Source: Burkholderiaceae bacterium (GTDB taxonomy: Bacteria > Pseudomonadota > Gammaproteobacteria > Burkholderiales > Burkholderiaceae_C). Taken from it: a stretch of DNA of 64,000 bases. Below, piece after piece: positions 8,865 to 16,812 of the stretch (position 1 is its first letter; every line of letters begins with the position of its first letter). The notes beneath the pieces are model-generated. The model saw only the letters and a program-made list of their open reading frames with translations. It was not told the DNA's origin and did no database searches. A program made the position numbers and the translations under genes. The stretch covers positions 806,001 to 870,000 of the forward strand of contig JAHCKM010000003.1 of assembly GCA_026125795.1 (NCBI GenBank), given 5' to 3'.

Positions 8865-10004
8865 TCACATTGCAGCGAGGAAGAACCGTTCGTAGTCTGC
8901 CTCGACTGTGGGGCGCGGGTTGGTCTGCGCGGTGAAATCCTTCGCGGCCAAGGGGACCAGCTGCGACAGGTGCGCGCGTGTGACGCCGTGCGCCGCCAGG
9001 CCGCCGGTGATGCCGATGCGGCTCTTGAGCGCACGCAGCCAGCGGATGAAGGCGGCGCCATCGGCATCGGGATGCACGTCGGCGGCATGGCACAGCTCGG
9101 CAAACTTCTCCGGCACGGCTTCGCGGTTCCAGTCGAGCACGGTGTCGATCATCAGCGCGTTGGCCAGGCCATGGTGCAGACCACACACCGCGCCGAGCGC
9201 GTGTGCGCACGCATGCACCGAGCCCAGGTCTTTCTGGAACGCGATGGCGCCCATCATCGAGCTCATCATCATGTCGCTGCGTGCGTCGAGGTTGCCCGGC
9301 TCGTGCACCGCGACAGCCAACGCGCGCGCGCCGATGCGCAGGCCCTCGAGCGCGATGCCGTCGCACAGCGGGTGGTAGGCCGGCGACAGGTAGCTCTCGA
9401 TGTTGTGCGTCAGCGCGTCCATGCCGGTGGCCGCGGTCACGCCGGGCGGCAGCGCGAGCGTCAGCTCGGGGTCGGCGAATACCGCCTTGGCCAGAAGCTT
9501 GGCGTCGAACACGGTACGCTTGTGGTGCGTGTCGTTCTCCGACACGACGGCAGAGCGACCGACCTCGGAGCCGGTGCCCGAGGTGGTGGGCAGCGCGACG
9601 AAGTGCGGCAGCTCGTGGACGATCGGCAGCACGTTCGGGTGGTCCCACACGTACTCCAGCACGTCGCCCGGGTGCGTGGCCATCAGGCCGACCACCTTGG
9701 CCACGTCGAGCGCCGCGCCGCCGCCGAAGCCGATGACGCAGTCGGCGCCGTGCGCCGTGAACGCCTTGCTGCCTTCCATCACCATGGCGCAGGTCGGGTT
9801 GCCGTGGATGCCGTCGAACACGGCCGTGTCCAGCTCACGCAGGTGCGACCTGAACTCGGCCAGCACGGGCAGCGCGGCGAGCGCACGGTCGGTCACGATC
9901 AACGGGCGCTTGAGGCCTTGCTCGAGCAAGTGCGGACCGACCCGCTTGCGTGCACCGGCGCCGAAGTGGATGGTGGTGGGGAAGGCGAACTTGGTGATGG
10001 TCAT
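8865..10004 (-). CDS. Iron-containing alcohol dehydrogenase
   Basis: This 379-aa group III (Fe-ADH) dehydrogenase has the NAD-binding GFGGGAALDVAK motif at about residue 95, the TTSGTGSEVG segment, and metal-ligand histidines in ACAHALGAVCGLHHGLANALM. It would oxidise a primary alcohol to an aldehyde, or the reverse. It lies between the glutamine-synthetase-like ligase and the PuuD pair and takes the position that the amine oxidase PuuB has in putrescine operons. That suggests the gamma-glutamylated substrate is an amino alcohol and not a diamine (inference). A repeat element directly abuts its start codon, and no Shine-Dalgarno sequence is evident. Confidence 0.92.
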   Translation of the reverse strand: MTITKFAFPTTIHFGAGARKRVGPHLLEQGLKRPLIVTDRALAALPVLAEFRSHLRELDTAVFDGIHGNPTCAMVMEGSKAFTAHGADCVIGFGGGAALDVAKVVGLMATHPGDVLEYVWDHPNVLPIVHELPHFVALPTTSGTGSEVGRSAVVSENDTHHKRTVFDAKLLAKAVFADPELTLALPPGVTAATGMDALTHNIESYLSPAYHPLCDGIALEGLRIGARALAVAVHEPGNLDARSDMMMSSMMGAIAFQKDLGSVHACAHALGAVCGLHHGLANALMIDTVLDWNREAVPEKFAELCHAADVHPDADGAAFIRWLRALKSRIGITGGLAAHGVTRAHLSQLVPLAAKDFTAQTNPRPTVEADYERFFLAAM

Positions 10005-10085
10005 GTCAGCGGCGCCCGGCCGCCCGAAGCCGCTGACGCGCCCCCTCGGGGGGCGGCGAGCGAAGCGAGCGTGGGGGCGTGTTCA
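10005..10085 (-). repeat. Dispersed GC-rich intergenic repeat, copy 1
   Basis: The gap between the ligase and alcohol dehydrogenase genes is filled by a structured element. It has an inverted repeat TCAGCGGC (10006-10013) / GCCGCTGA (10029-10036), then a C-run/G-run hairpin, then GCGAGCGAAGCGAGCGTGGGG. Related copies occur at 28449-28517, 40091-40159 and, inverted, 52775-52875. Its GCCGCTGAC end is fused to the ATG of the alcohol dehydrogenase gene. Confidence 0.75.
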
Positions 10086-11459
10086 CTAGATGATCTCGAA
10101 GTAGCGCTTCAGCTCCCAATCGGTCACCGCGTCCTGCCACTGCCGGTGCTCCCAGTGGCGCGTGGCGGCAAAGTGGTCGACAAAGGTGTCGCCGAACCAG
10201 TCGCGCGCGATGGCCGACTCCTTGAACGTGTGTGTGGTGCGCAGCAGCGAGCGCGGCGCGCGCGGGATGTTCTCGGCGCCCTGGTTGGTGCCGGTGATCG
10301 GCGGTGCGGTGAGCTTGAGACCTTTCTCAACGCCGTGCATGCCGGCCGCGACCACCGCGGCCATCGCGAGATAGGGGTTCACGTCGGCGCCGGGGCAGCG
10401 TGTTTCCAGCCGCGTGCTCTTGGGGCTGCCGGCGATCACGCGGAAGCTGGCGGTGCGGTTGTCCAACCCCCAGGTCGGTTTCACCGGCGCCCAGAAACCA
10501 TCGACCAGGCGCTTGTAGCTGTTGATGGTGGGCCAGAACATCGGCGCGAACTCCATCAGGCAGGCCACCTGGCCGGCAAGGTAGCTCTCGAACAGCTTGC
10601 TCATCGAGCGCTTGCTCTTGTCGTCGTAGAACAGGTTGCGCTTGCCGTCGGACAGGCTCTGGTGGATGTGACCCGAGCAGCCGGGGTACTTCTGGCTCCA
10701 CTTGGCCATGAAGCTCGGCATCACGCCGAAGCGCTTGCCGATCTCCTTGGCGCCGGTCTTGAACAGGATCGCGCGGTCGGCGGCTTCGAGCGCCTCGCTG
10801 AAGGTGATGGCGGCTTCGTAGACACCCGGGCCGGTCTCGGTGTGCAGGCCTTCGATCGGCACGCGGAACGCCGCCATCTCGTCCATCAACGCGTTGAAGA
10901 AGCCGCGGTTGTCGGCCATGCGCAGCAGCGAGTAGCCGAACATGCCGGGCGTGATCGTCTCAGGATTGAGGCCCTGCTTGGCGGCCCAGCTGTGCGGCGA
11001 CTCGGCAAAGTTGAACCACTCAAACTCCATGCCGGCCATCACGTCGAAGCCGAGCTTGCGGGCACGCTGCAGCACGCGCTTGAGCGTCTGGCGCGGGCAC
11101 ACGGGGAAGGGCGAGCCATCGGCGTTGACGAAATCGCCAAGGAAGAACGGCACTTGGTTGTCCCATGGCACGTGGCGCGCGGTGTCCAGATCCAGGCGCG
11201 CCAGCGCATCGGGAAAGCCGTGCTGCCAGCCGGTGACCTGCGTGTTGTCGTAGCACTGGTCTTGCGAGTCCCAGCCGAACACCACGTCGCAGAAGCCGAA
11301 GCCGCCCTTGGGATGCGGCTCGGCGGCGCCGAGGAACTTGTCGACGTGCAGGTACTTGCCGCGCAGGATGCCGTCGATGTCGCTGACGGCGACCTTGACC
11401 TTCTGCGCGCCGGACTTGCGCAGCGCGGCGAGGGCGGGATGTTCTTTTGCGGTGGCCAT
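10086..11459 (-). CDS. Glutamine-synthetase-family ligase (gamma-glutamylamide synthetase, PuuA type)
   Basis: This 457-aa protein has glutamine-synthetase fold motifs: an N-terminal VSDIDGILRGKYLHVDKF (beta-grasp), the metal-binding MEFEWFNF, the catalytic-domain GCSGHIHQSLSDG histidines, and the C-terminal NRTASFRVIAGSP arginine/glutamate region. The length and N-terminus suit the PuuA/GlnA-like branch better than nitrogen-assimilation GlnA. These enzymes join glutamate to an amine using ATP. It begins 14 bp after phnW in the same operon, which makes an amine related to aminoethylphosphonate, or ethanolamine, a plausible acceptor (inference). Housekeeping GlnA cannot be formally excluded from sequence alone but is unlikely here. 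Confidence 0.88.
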   Translation of the reverse strand: MATAKEHPALAALRKSGAQKVKVAVSDIDGILRGKYLHVDKFLGAAEPHPKGGFGFCDVVFGWDSQDQCYDNTQVTGWQHGFPDALARLDLDTARHVPWDNQVPFFLGDFVNADGSPFPVCPRQTLKRVLQRARKLGFDVMAGMEFEWFNFAESPHSWAAKQGLNPETITPGMFGYSLLRMADNRGFFNALMDEMAAFRVPIEGLHTETGPGVYEAAITFSEALEAADRAILFKTGAKEIGKRFGVMPSFMAKWSQKYPGCSGHIHQSLSDGKRNLFYDDKSKRSMSKLFESYLAGQVACLMEFAPMFWPTINSYKRLVDGFWAPVKPTWGLDNRTASFRVIAGSPKSTRLETRCPGADVNPYLAMAAVVAAGMHGVEKGLKLTAPPITGTNQGAENIPRAPRSLLRTTHTFKESAIARDWFGDTFVDHFAATRHWEHRQWQDAVTDWELKRYFEII

Positions 11460-11473
11460 GGCGGATTGTGCGT

Positions 11474-12592
11474 CTACAGCGCGGGTGCGCCGCTGGGGAT
11501 GCCCATCTCGCGCAGCGCGTCGCCGACGGCGTTGACGGCCTGCTGCATCTCGTTGCGTCCGATGGCGCCGATGCAGCCGACACGGAAGGTCTCGATCTGC
11601 GTCAGCTTGCCGGGGTAGAGGATGAAGCCGCGCTGCTTGGCCGCCTCGTAGAAGCGCTTGAAGTCATAGGCCGCGTGGCCCGGTGCATGGAAGGTCACGA
11701 TGATCGGGGCCTGGATCTGCGGCTTCAGAAAGGGCTTGAAGCCGAGCGCGCCCATGCCTTCGACCAGCGTGCTGCAGTTGTCGGCGTAGCGCCTCAAGCG
11801 TGCCGGTTGCCCGCCTTCTTCGACGAACTGCGCCACCGCTTCGGCCAGCGCCGCCACCACGTGCGTGGGCGGCGTGAAGCGCCACTGCCCGGTCTTTTCC
11901 ATGTAGAAGTGCTGGTCGTGCAGGTCCATCGCCAGGCTCTGGCTGTTGCCGGCGCAAGCGTCGAGCACCGCCCGGCGCAGGAAGACGAAGCCCATGCCCG
12001 GCACGCCTTCGAGGCACTTGCCGCTGGCGGCGACCAGCGCGTCGAAGCGGATGGTGCGCGCATCGATCGGCAACGCGCCGAAGCTCGACATCGCATCGAC
12101 GATCAGCCCTTTGCCGTGGCGCTCGCAGACCGCGGCCACCTCGGCCAGCGGGTTCTCGACGCCGGTGCCGGTTTCGCAGTGCACCAGCAGCACGTGCGTG
12201 ACCGAGGGATCGGCCCGGAGCCGCTTCTCGACGGCGTCGGCCGATACCGGCACATCCTCGGCAAACGGCACCACCGTGGCCTTGCGGCCCATCATCTGCG
12301 TGAGCTTGGCGGCGCGCTTGCAGTAGGCGCCGTTGTCGGGCACCAGCACGTGGCCGCTCCGCGGCACCAGCGTCGCGACCGCCGCCTCGACGCTGAACGT
12401 GCCGCTGCCTTGCAGCGGCACCAGCACGTGGGTGTCGCGCCCGTGCACCACGTCGAGCAGCCGGGTGCGTAGCCCCGCCGTGATGGCGTTGAAGTCCGCG
12501 TCCCACGAGCCCCAATCCTTCAGCATGGCGAGCTTGGTGCGCAGCGTGGTGGTCAGCGGCCCCGGTGTGAGCAGGATGCGGTCGCGGTCCAT
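11474..12592 (-). CDS. phnW: 2-aminoethylphosphonate--pyruvate transaminase
   Basis: This 372-aa class V PLP aminotransferase matches PhnW along its length. It opens [10 protein letters not shown] and continues with [19 protein letters not shown] and the PLP-contacting IVDAMSS (Asp about 166). The Schiff-base Lys is near residue 192 in [13 protein letters not shown]. PhnW moves the amino group of 2-aminoethylphosphonate to pyruvate, giving phosphonoacetaldehyde and alanine. It lies 20 bp downstream of the transporter permease gene. The downstream steps are supplied by PhnY and PhnA encoded on the other strand about 8 kb away. The upstream frame extension overlaps the permease gene and is not used. 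Confidence 0.93.
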   Translation of the reverse strand: MDRDRILLTPGPLTTTLRTKLAMLKDWGSWDADFNAITAGLRTRLLDVVHGRDTHVLVPLQGSGTFSVEAAVATLVPRSGHVLVPDNGAYCKRAAKLTQMMGRKATVVPFAEDVPVSADAVEKRLRADPSVTHVLLVHCETGTGVENPLAEVAAVCERHGKGLIVDAMSSFGALPIDARTIRFDALVAASGKCLEGVPGMGFVFLRRAVLDACAGNSQSLAMDLHDQHFYMEKTGQWRFTPPTHVVAALAEAVAQFVEEGGQPARLRRYADNCSTLVEGMGALGFKPFLKPQIQAPIIVTFHAPGHAAYDFKRFYEAAKQRGFILYPGKLTQIETFRVGCIGAIGRNEMQQAVNAVGDALREMGIPSGAPAL

Positions 12593-12612
12593 CGTGGATC
12601 TCCGAAAGAGGT

Positions 12613-14328
12613 TCAACGCCCGCCGGCGCGCCAGGCTTGGGTGCGGCGGTCGATCCAGCGGCCCAGCAGCATGAACAACACCGTGGCCAGCGCCGACGCC
12701 GCCGCGATCAGCACCGCCATCGCGGCGGCCGGGCTCAGCTCGCCGGCCTCGTCCATGTTGAGGATGGCGATCGAGGCCAACCGGGTCTCGGGCGAGTAGA
12801 GGAAGACCACGGCCGAGATCGTGGTCATCGCATTGATGAAGAAGTAGCGTGCGATGTCCACCAGCGCCGGGGTGCAGATGGGCAGCGTGACGCGCCAGAA
12901 CGTGCGGAACCACGGCACCTTGAGCGACGCCGACACGGCCTCGAACTCGGCATCCAGCGCCTTTAGCGCGGTCACGGCGGTGAGGTGGCCGGTGGTGTAG
13001 AAGTGCACGATGGTGCACAGGGTCATCAGCAGCAGCGTGTGGTACAGCCCGTGCAGCGGATTGTCCGGCGCGTTGAAGAAGAAGATGTATCCGAGGCCCA
13101 GCACCAGACCGGGTATCGCCATCGGCAGGATGGCCAGCATGCGCAGCACGCCGCGCATGCCCTGGAACGCGCGCACTTTCTCCTGCAGGTAGGCGCCGAT
13201 GAAGACGAGCGCGGTGCCGATCGTCGCGCAGCCGGCGGCCATCTGCAGACTGTTGAGGAAGCCGGCGCCGACCTCGTTGTCGACCAGGCCGTAGGTGTAG
13301 TGCTTCAGGCTCGGCGTCAGGTTGTACGGCCAGAAGGTGGCGAACGACGCGAACACCGCCATGCCGAGCATGGCCAGCATCAGCAGCGCGATCAGGCTGC
13401 AATAGGCCGTCATCGCCAAGTCAAACCCGCGCGCAGGCCTGGGCGCGTAGGGCACCGCCCGCGCGGTCAGCATCGCGGTCTGCCGGCGCTGCACCGCGTG
13501 GTCGACGGCAAAGGTGAGCACGGCCGGCGCCAGCAGCAGGATGGCCACCACCGCGCCCTTGGCGAAGTCCTGCTGGCCGATCACGAGCTTGAACACGTCG
13601 GTGGCCAGCACGTTGAAGTTGCCGCCGATCACCTTGGGGATGCCGAAGTCGGTGATGACCAGCGTGAAGGTCACCAGCGCCGCCGAGATGAGCCCATAAC
13701 GCGCGCCCGGCAGCGTGATGGTGAAGAACTTGCGCGCCGCCGAGGTGCCGAGCGCGTCGGCCGCCTCGTACAGGCGCGCGTCGGCCAGCGTCAGCGCCGA
13801 CAGCAGGATCATCAGCGTGTGCGGAAAGGTTGCCAGGCACTCCGCCAGCACGATGCCCGGCGCGCCGTAGATCTGGTCGATGCCCAGCGCCTGCATTGCA
13901 CCCTTGAGCACGCCCTGGTTGCCGAACCAGTAGAGCAACGACAGCGCCGACAGCAACGACGGCGCCAGCAGCGGCACCAGCGCCACGCCGCGGAACAGCC
14001 CCTTGAGCGGCATGCACGAGCGCGTGAGGGCGTAGGCGAAGCCGAACGCCAGCGGCACGGTGATCGCGGTGACCGCGGCCGACACCCACAAGCTGTTCCA
14101 CAGGCTTTGCAGCAGCGCCGGCGTCTGCGCGTAGGCCACGAAGTTGGCCAGGCCGACGAATCGGCCGTCGCGGCCTTCGACCGCCTGGCGCAGGATGGCC
14201 AGCAGCGGCAGCGCCAGGAACACCACCAGCACGAGCACGATGGCGACGATGGCCGCCAGCGCGACGCGGTCGCTCCAATGCGAGCTCAGACGCAGCGGCG
14301 CAGACCCGGCGCGCAGCAACGCAGCCAT
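12613..14328 (-). CDS. Aminophosphonate-type ABC transporter, fused permease
   Basis: This 571-aa inner-membrane permease consists of two binding-protein-dependent permease halves, each with about six helices (FbpB/PhnU-PhnV-like arrangement). The second half begins near residue 310 after [20 protein letters not shown]-loop-like motifs occur in each half: [20 protein letters not shown] in the first and [20 protein letters not shown] in the second. It lies 2 bp from the ATPase gene and 20 bp from phnW, so the transported ligand is most likely 2-aminoethylphosphonate (context-based). Confidence 0.9.
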   Translation of the reverse strand: MAALLRAGSAPLRLSSHWSDRVALAAIVAIVLVLVVFLALPLLAILRQAVEGRDGRFVGLANFVAYAQTPALLQSLWNSLWVSAAVTAITVPLAFGFAYALTRSCMPLKGLFRGVALVPLLAPSLLSALSLLYWFGNQGVLKGAMQALGIDQIYGAPGIVLAECLATFPHTLMILLSALTLADARLYEAADALGTSAARKFFTITLPGARYGLISAALVTFTLVITDFGIPKVIGGNFNVLATDVFKLVIGQQDFAKGAVVAILLLAPAVLTFAVDHAVQRRQTAMLTARAVPYAPRPARGFDLAMTAYCSLIALLMLAMLGMAVFASFATFWPYNLTPSLKHYTYGLVDNEVGAGFLNSLQMAAGCATIGTALVFIGAYLQEKVRAFQGMRGVLRMLAILPMAIPGLVLGLGYIFFFNAPDNPLHGLYHTLLLMTLCTIVHFYTTGHLTAVTALKALDAEFEAVSASLKVPWFRTFWRVTLPICTPALVDIARYFFINAMTTISAVVFLYSPETRLASIAILNMDEAGELSPAAAMAVLIAAASALATVLFMLLGRWIDRRTQAWRAGGR

Positions 14329-14330
14329 CT

Positions 14331-15383
14331 TTAGAACACGCGCAGGCGCTCTTGCAGCAGCCGCAGGCGCAGGCTGGAGCCCACCGACAGCGACTGCTCG
14401 GCCAGGTAGTTGAGCGACAGGTACACCGTGAGCCGATGCGGACCGAGCGCCTCCGACGCCACCTGCACGTGGCAGTAAGAGCCGAGGAAATCGATCTTCT
14501 CGATCACCGAGTCGAACACCAGCGGATCGGCGTCGGCGATCGGGCGCGCCAGCACGTCTTCAGGCCGCAGGTACACGCGCACCTCGCGGTCTTCACCGGC
14601 GGAATGCCAGCTCAGCGCGCCGGTGTGCAGCCGGCCCTGGCTCACGCGGCCGGGCAGCACGTTGACCTTGCCGACGAAGTCGGCCACGAACGGCGAGGCC
14701 GGCTCGCGGTACACCTCCAGCGGCGCGCCGATCTGCTCGATCGCGCCCTGGTTCATCACCACGATGCGGTCGGCCACGGACAGCGCCTCTTCCTGATCGT
14801 GCGTGACCATGATCGTGGTGACGCCGAGCTTGCGTTGCAGCGCACGGATCTCCTGGCGCAGCCGCACCCGCTCCAGCGCGTCGAGCGCCGACAGCGGCTC
14901 GTCGAGCAGCAGCAGGCCGGGCGAGGTGGCCAGCGCGCGCGCCAGCGCAATGCGCTGCTGCTGCCCGCCCGACAGTTGCGCGGGATACTTCTTCTCGCTG
15001 CCGGGCAGGCCCACCAGCTTGAGCAGCTCGGACACGCGCTGTGCGATCTGAGCGCGCGCCATCCGGCGATTGACCAGGCCGTAGGCGACGTTGTCGGACA
15101 CGCTGAGGTTGGGAAACAGCGCGTAGCTCTGGAAGACGATGCCGTAGTCGCGCTGCGCCGGCGGCAGGCGCGAGATGTCGCGGCCGTTCTGCCAGATCTC
15201 GCCGCGGCTCTGCGCCTCCAGGCCGGCGATGGCGCGCAGCAGCGTGGTCTTGCCGCAGCCCGACGGGCCGAGGAAACACATGAACTCGCCCTTGCGCACG
15301 TCGAGATCGACGTGGCGCAGGGCGACAAAGCTGCCGAAGGCCTTGTGGATGCCGCGAAGCTCGAGGGCGAGTTCGGTCGTCAT
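14331..15383 (-). CDS. Aminophosphonate-type ABC transporter, ATP-binding protein
   Basis: This 350-aa ATPase of the Fbp/Pot/Phn group has Walker A GPSGCGKTT, signature LSGGQQQR, Walker B LLLDEPLSALD and switch VTHDQEEAL, plus a C-terminal TOBE-like regulatory domain at about residues 270-350. The ATG at 15383 (MTTELALELRGIHKAFGSF) is preferred over an upstream frame extension that runs into the intercistronic hairpin. It energises the fused permease encoded 2 bp downstream. Confidence 0.92.
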   Translation of the reverse strand: MTTELALELRGIHKAFGSFVALRHVDLDVRKGEFMCFLGPSGCGKTTLLRAIAGLEAQSRGEIWQNGRDISRLPPAQRDYGIVFQSYALFPNLSVSDNVAYGLVNRRMARAQIAQRVSELLKLVGLPGSEKKYPAQLSGGQQQRIALARALATSPGLLLLDEPLSALDALERVRLRQEIRALQRKLGVTTIMVTHDQEEALSVADRIVVMNQGAIEQIGAPLEVYREPASPFVADFVGKVNVLPGRVSQGRLHTGALSWHSAGEDREVRVYLRPEDVLARPIADADPLVFDSVIEKIDFLGSYCHVQVASEALGPHRLTVYLSLNYLAEQSLSVGSSLRLRLLQERLRVF

Positions 15384-15402
15384 CACGAAGCCAGAACGCC
15401 GA

Positions 15403-15449
15403 GCTGACGCGCGAGGCGCCCGCGGCCGCGGCGCACCGCCGGCGTCAGC
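15403..15449 (-). promoter_or_regulatory. Intercistronic stem-loop after the binding-protein gene
   Basis: Inverted repeat GCTGACGC (15403-15410) / GCGTCAGC (15442-15449) encloses a second GC palindrome (CCGCGGCCGCGG). It spans the stop codon of the substrate-binding-protein gene and the short gap before the ATPase gene. Hairpins in this place often protect the abundant binding-protein mRNA from 3' decay. That role is inferred here. Confidence 0.5.
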
Positions 15450-16479
15450 GCTTCTCCGATTTGGCGTTGTAGCGCTTGTTCCATTCGGCAAGGATGCGCT
15501 CGCGGTTGCTCGCCGAGTAGTTGAAGTCCATCTTGATCAGCCGCGACTCGTAGTCGGCCGGGATGTTGGCCAGCTTGGGCGCGACACCGGGCTGCGCGGT
15601 GACGGCGAAGTTCTTGCCGTACAGGATCATCGCGTCCTTGCTGCTGGCCCAGTCGGCCAGCTTCTTGGCCGCCTCGAGCTTCTTGGTGCCCTTGTGGATC
15701 GCGAACGCCTCGAGGTCCCAGCCGAGCCCTTCCTTCGGGAACACCAGGTCGATCGGCGCCCCCTTGGACTTGTTGCTGTGGCCGCGGTACTCGAACGAGA
15801 TGCCGGCCACGTATTCACCGGCGGCCGCCATGTTGCAGGGCTTGGAGCCCGAGTGCGTGTACTGGCCGATGTTCTCGTGCAGCGCGTCCATGAACTTCCA
15901 GCCGCCGCCCTTGCCATTTTCGTCGCCCCACATCTGCAGCCATGCCACGACGTCGAAGTAGCCGGTTCCCGAGGAGGCCGGATTGGGCATCACCACCTGA
16001 CCCTTGTAGACCGGCTTGAGCAGATCCTTCCAGGTCTCGGGCTTGGGGATGTTGCGCTTCTGCGCCTCCACCGTGTTGAAGCACACCACGGCGCCGTAGA
16101 CGTCCATGCCCCACCACGCCGGCGGGTTCTTCTTGTCGCGGTAGATGCTCATGATGGCGTCGAGATTGATCGGCGCGTACGGCTCGAGCATGCCCTGCTG
16201 GTCGAACAGCGCCAGTCCCGACGCGGCCACGCCCCAGATCACGTCGGCCTGCGGGTTAGACTTCTCGGCCAGCAGCTTGGCAATCACCACGCCGGTGGAG
16301 TCGCGCACCCACTTGATCTCGATGTTCGGCTCGGCCTTGTTGAACCCCTCCTGGTAGGCCTTGAGCTGGTCGGTCTCGAGCGCGGTGTAGACCAGAAGCG
16401 TGGTCTTCTGGGCCTGAGCCGAAGTGACCAGCGACAGTGCCGCCCAGACGAGCAGGGGGGCGATGCCCGGGATGCGCAT
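15445..16479 (-). CDS. Aminophosphonate-type ABC transporter, periplasmic binding protein
   Basis: This 344-aa family-1/iron-type extracellular binding protein has a Sec signal peptide (MRIPGIAPLLVWAALSLVTSAQAQ, cleaved after AQA). The mature start TTLLVYTALETDQLKAY is typical of putative 2-aminoethylphosphonate binding proteins. The ATG at 16479 follows a strong ribosome-binding site (AGAGGAG, about 7 nt spacing). It is the first gene of the phosphonate operon, behind the promoter at 16596-16625. Iron(III)-binding proteins are related in sequence, so the ligand assignment relies on phnW being in the same operon. Confidence 0.88.
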   Translation of the reverse strand: MRIPGIAPLLVWAALSLVTSAQAQKTTLLVYTALETDQLKAYQEGFNKAEPNIEIKWVRDSTGVVIAKLLAEKSNPQADVIWGVAASGLALFDQQGMLEPYAPINLDAIMSIYRDKKNPPAWWGMDVYGAVVCFNTVEAQKRNIPKPETWKDLLKPVYKGQVVMPNPASSGTGYFDVVAWLQMWGDENGKGGGWKFMDALHENIGQYTHSGSKPCNMAAAGEYVAGISFEYRGHSNKSKGAPIDLVFPKEGLGWDLEAFAIHKGTKKLEAAKKLADWASSKDAMILYGKNFAVTAQPGVAPKLANIPADYESRLIKMDFNYSASNRERILAEWNKRYNAKSEKR

Positions 16480-16595
16480 GGTGGACTCCTCTTGGTGGAT
16501 GTGGCGCCGGTTGGCCGTCAAGCAGGTTACGGGCCCGAGCCGGCCACGCAACGCATGACAACCCTGTGTCGCGGCGGTTCGCTCCCCTTGGGCAG

Positions 16596-16625
16596 ACCCT
16601 AGCGCCGGCGCTTTTCGGCTGTCAA
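16596..16625 (-). promoter_or_regulatory. Candidate sigma-70 promoter of the phosphonate operon
   Basis: On the minus strand, TTGACA (16625-16620) is followed after 18 bp by TAGGGT (16601-16596). Transcription from here would give a leader of about 110 nt before the binding-protein gene. The shared operator motif lies just upstream of the -35 box. Confidence 0.5.
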
Positions 16626-16638
16626 CGGTATTTTGCCG

Positions 16639-16656
16639 ATTGTTGACAATGTGCAA
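16639..16656. promoter_or_regulatory. Candidate GntR operator, site 1
   Basis: ATTGTTGACAAT-G-TGCAA. The first 12 bp form an inverted repeat ATTGT-TG-ACAAT, the usual shape of FadR-subfamily operators. The same 18-bp pattern, with one base free, recurs at 19488-19505 in front of the GntR gene. It lies in the 333-bp gap between the divergent transporter operon and the Na/Pi transporter, which otherwise shows no gene. Confidence 0.65.
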
Positions 16657-16812
16657 TTCGCGGGCTCGAATCGCCAAACCGGTGCCGCCAGGCCTCGCCG
16701 CGGGGCGCGAGTGCGAAGCTGTTCGCGCGGGCCCTTGCGGCCCGCACGAGCGTTGCGCGCACAATGGCCCCTCGCGTCCGCCCAACGACCAAGGACAACG
16801 GCGGACGGCACC

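Noticed and set aside
10086-11459. Housekeeping glutamine synthetase GlnA
   Set aside because: N-terminus and gene context match the gamma-glutamylamide-synthetase branch; it lies in a catabolic operon without glnB/ntr genes. Not formally excluded.
8679-11618. A 979-codon plus-strand frame opposite the ligase and alcohol dehydrogenase genes
   Set aside because: Low-complexity composition, no recognisable motif, and complete overlap with two well-supported minus-strand enzymes.
15445-16479. Iron(III) transporter binding protein
   Set aside because: The Fbp family is similar in sequence, but the signal-peptide-proximal region and the operon with phnW favour an aminophosphonate ligand.
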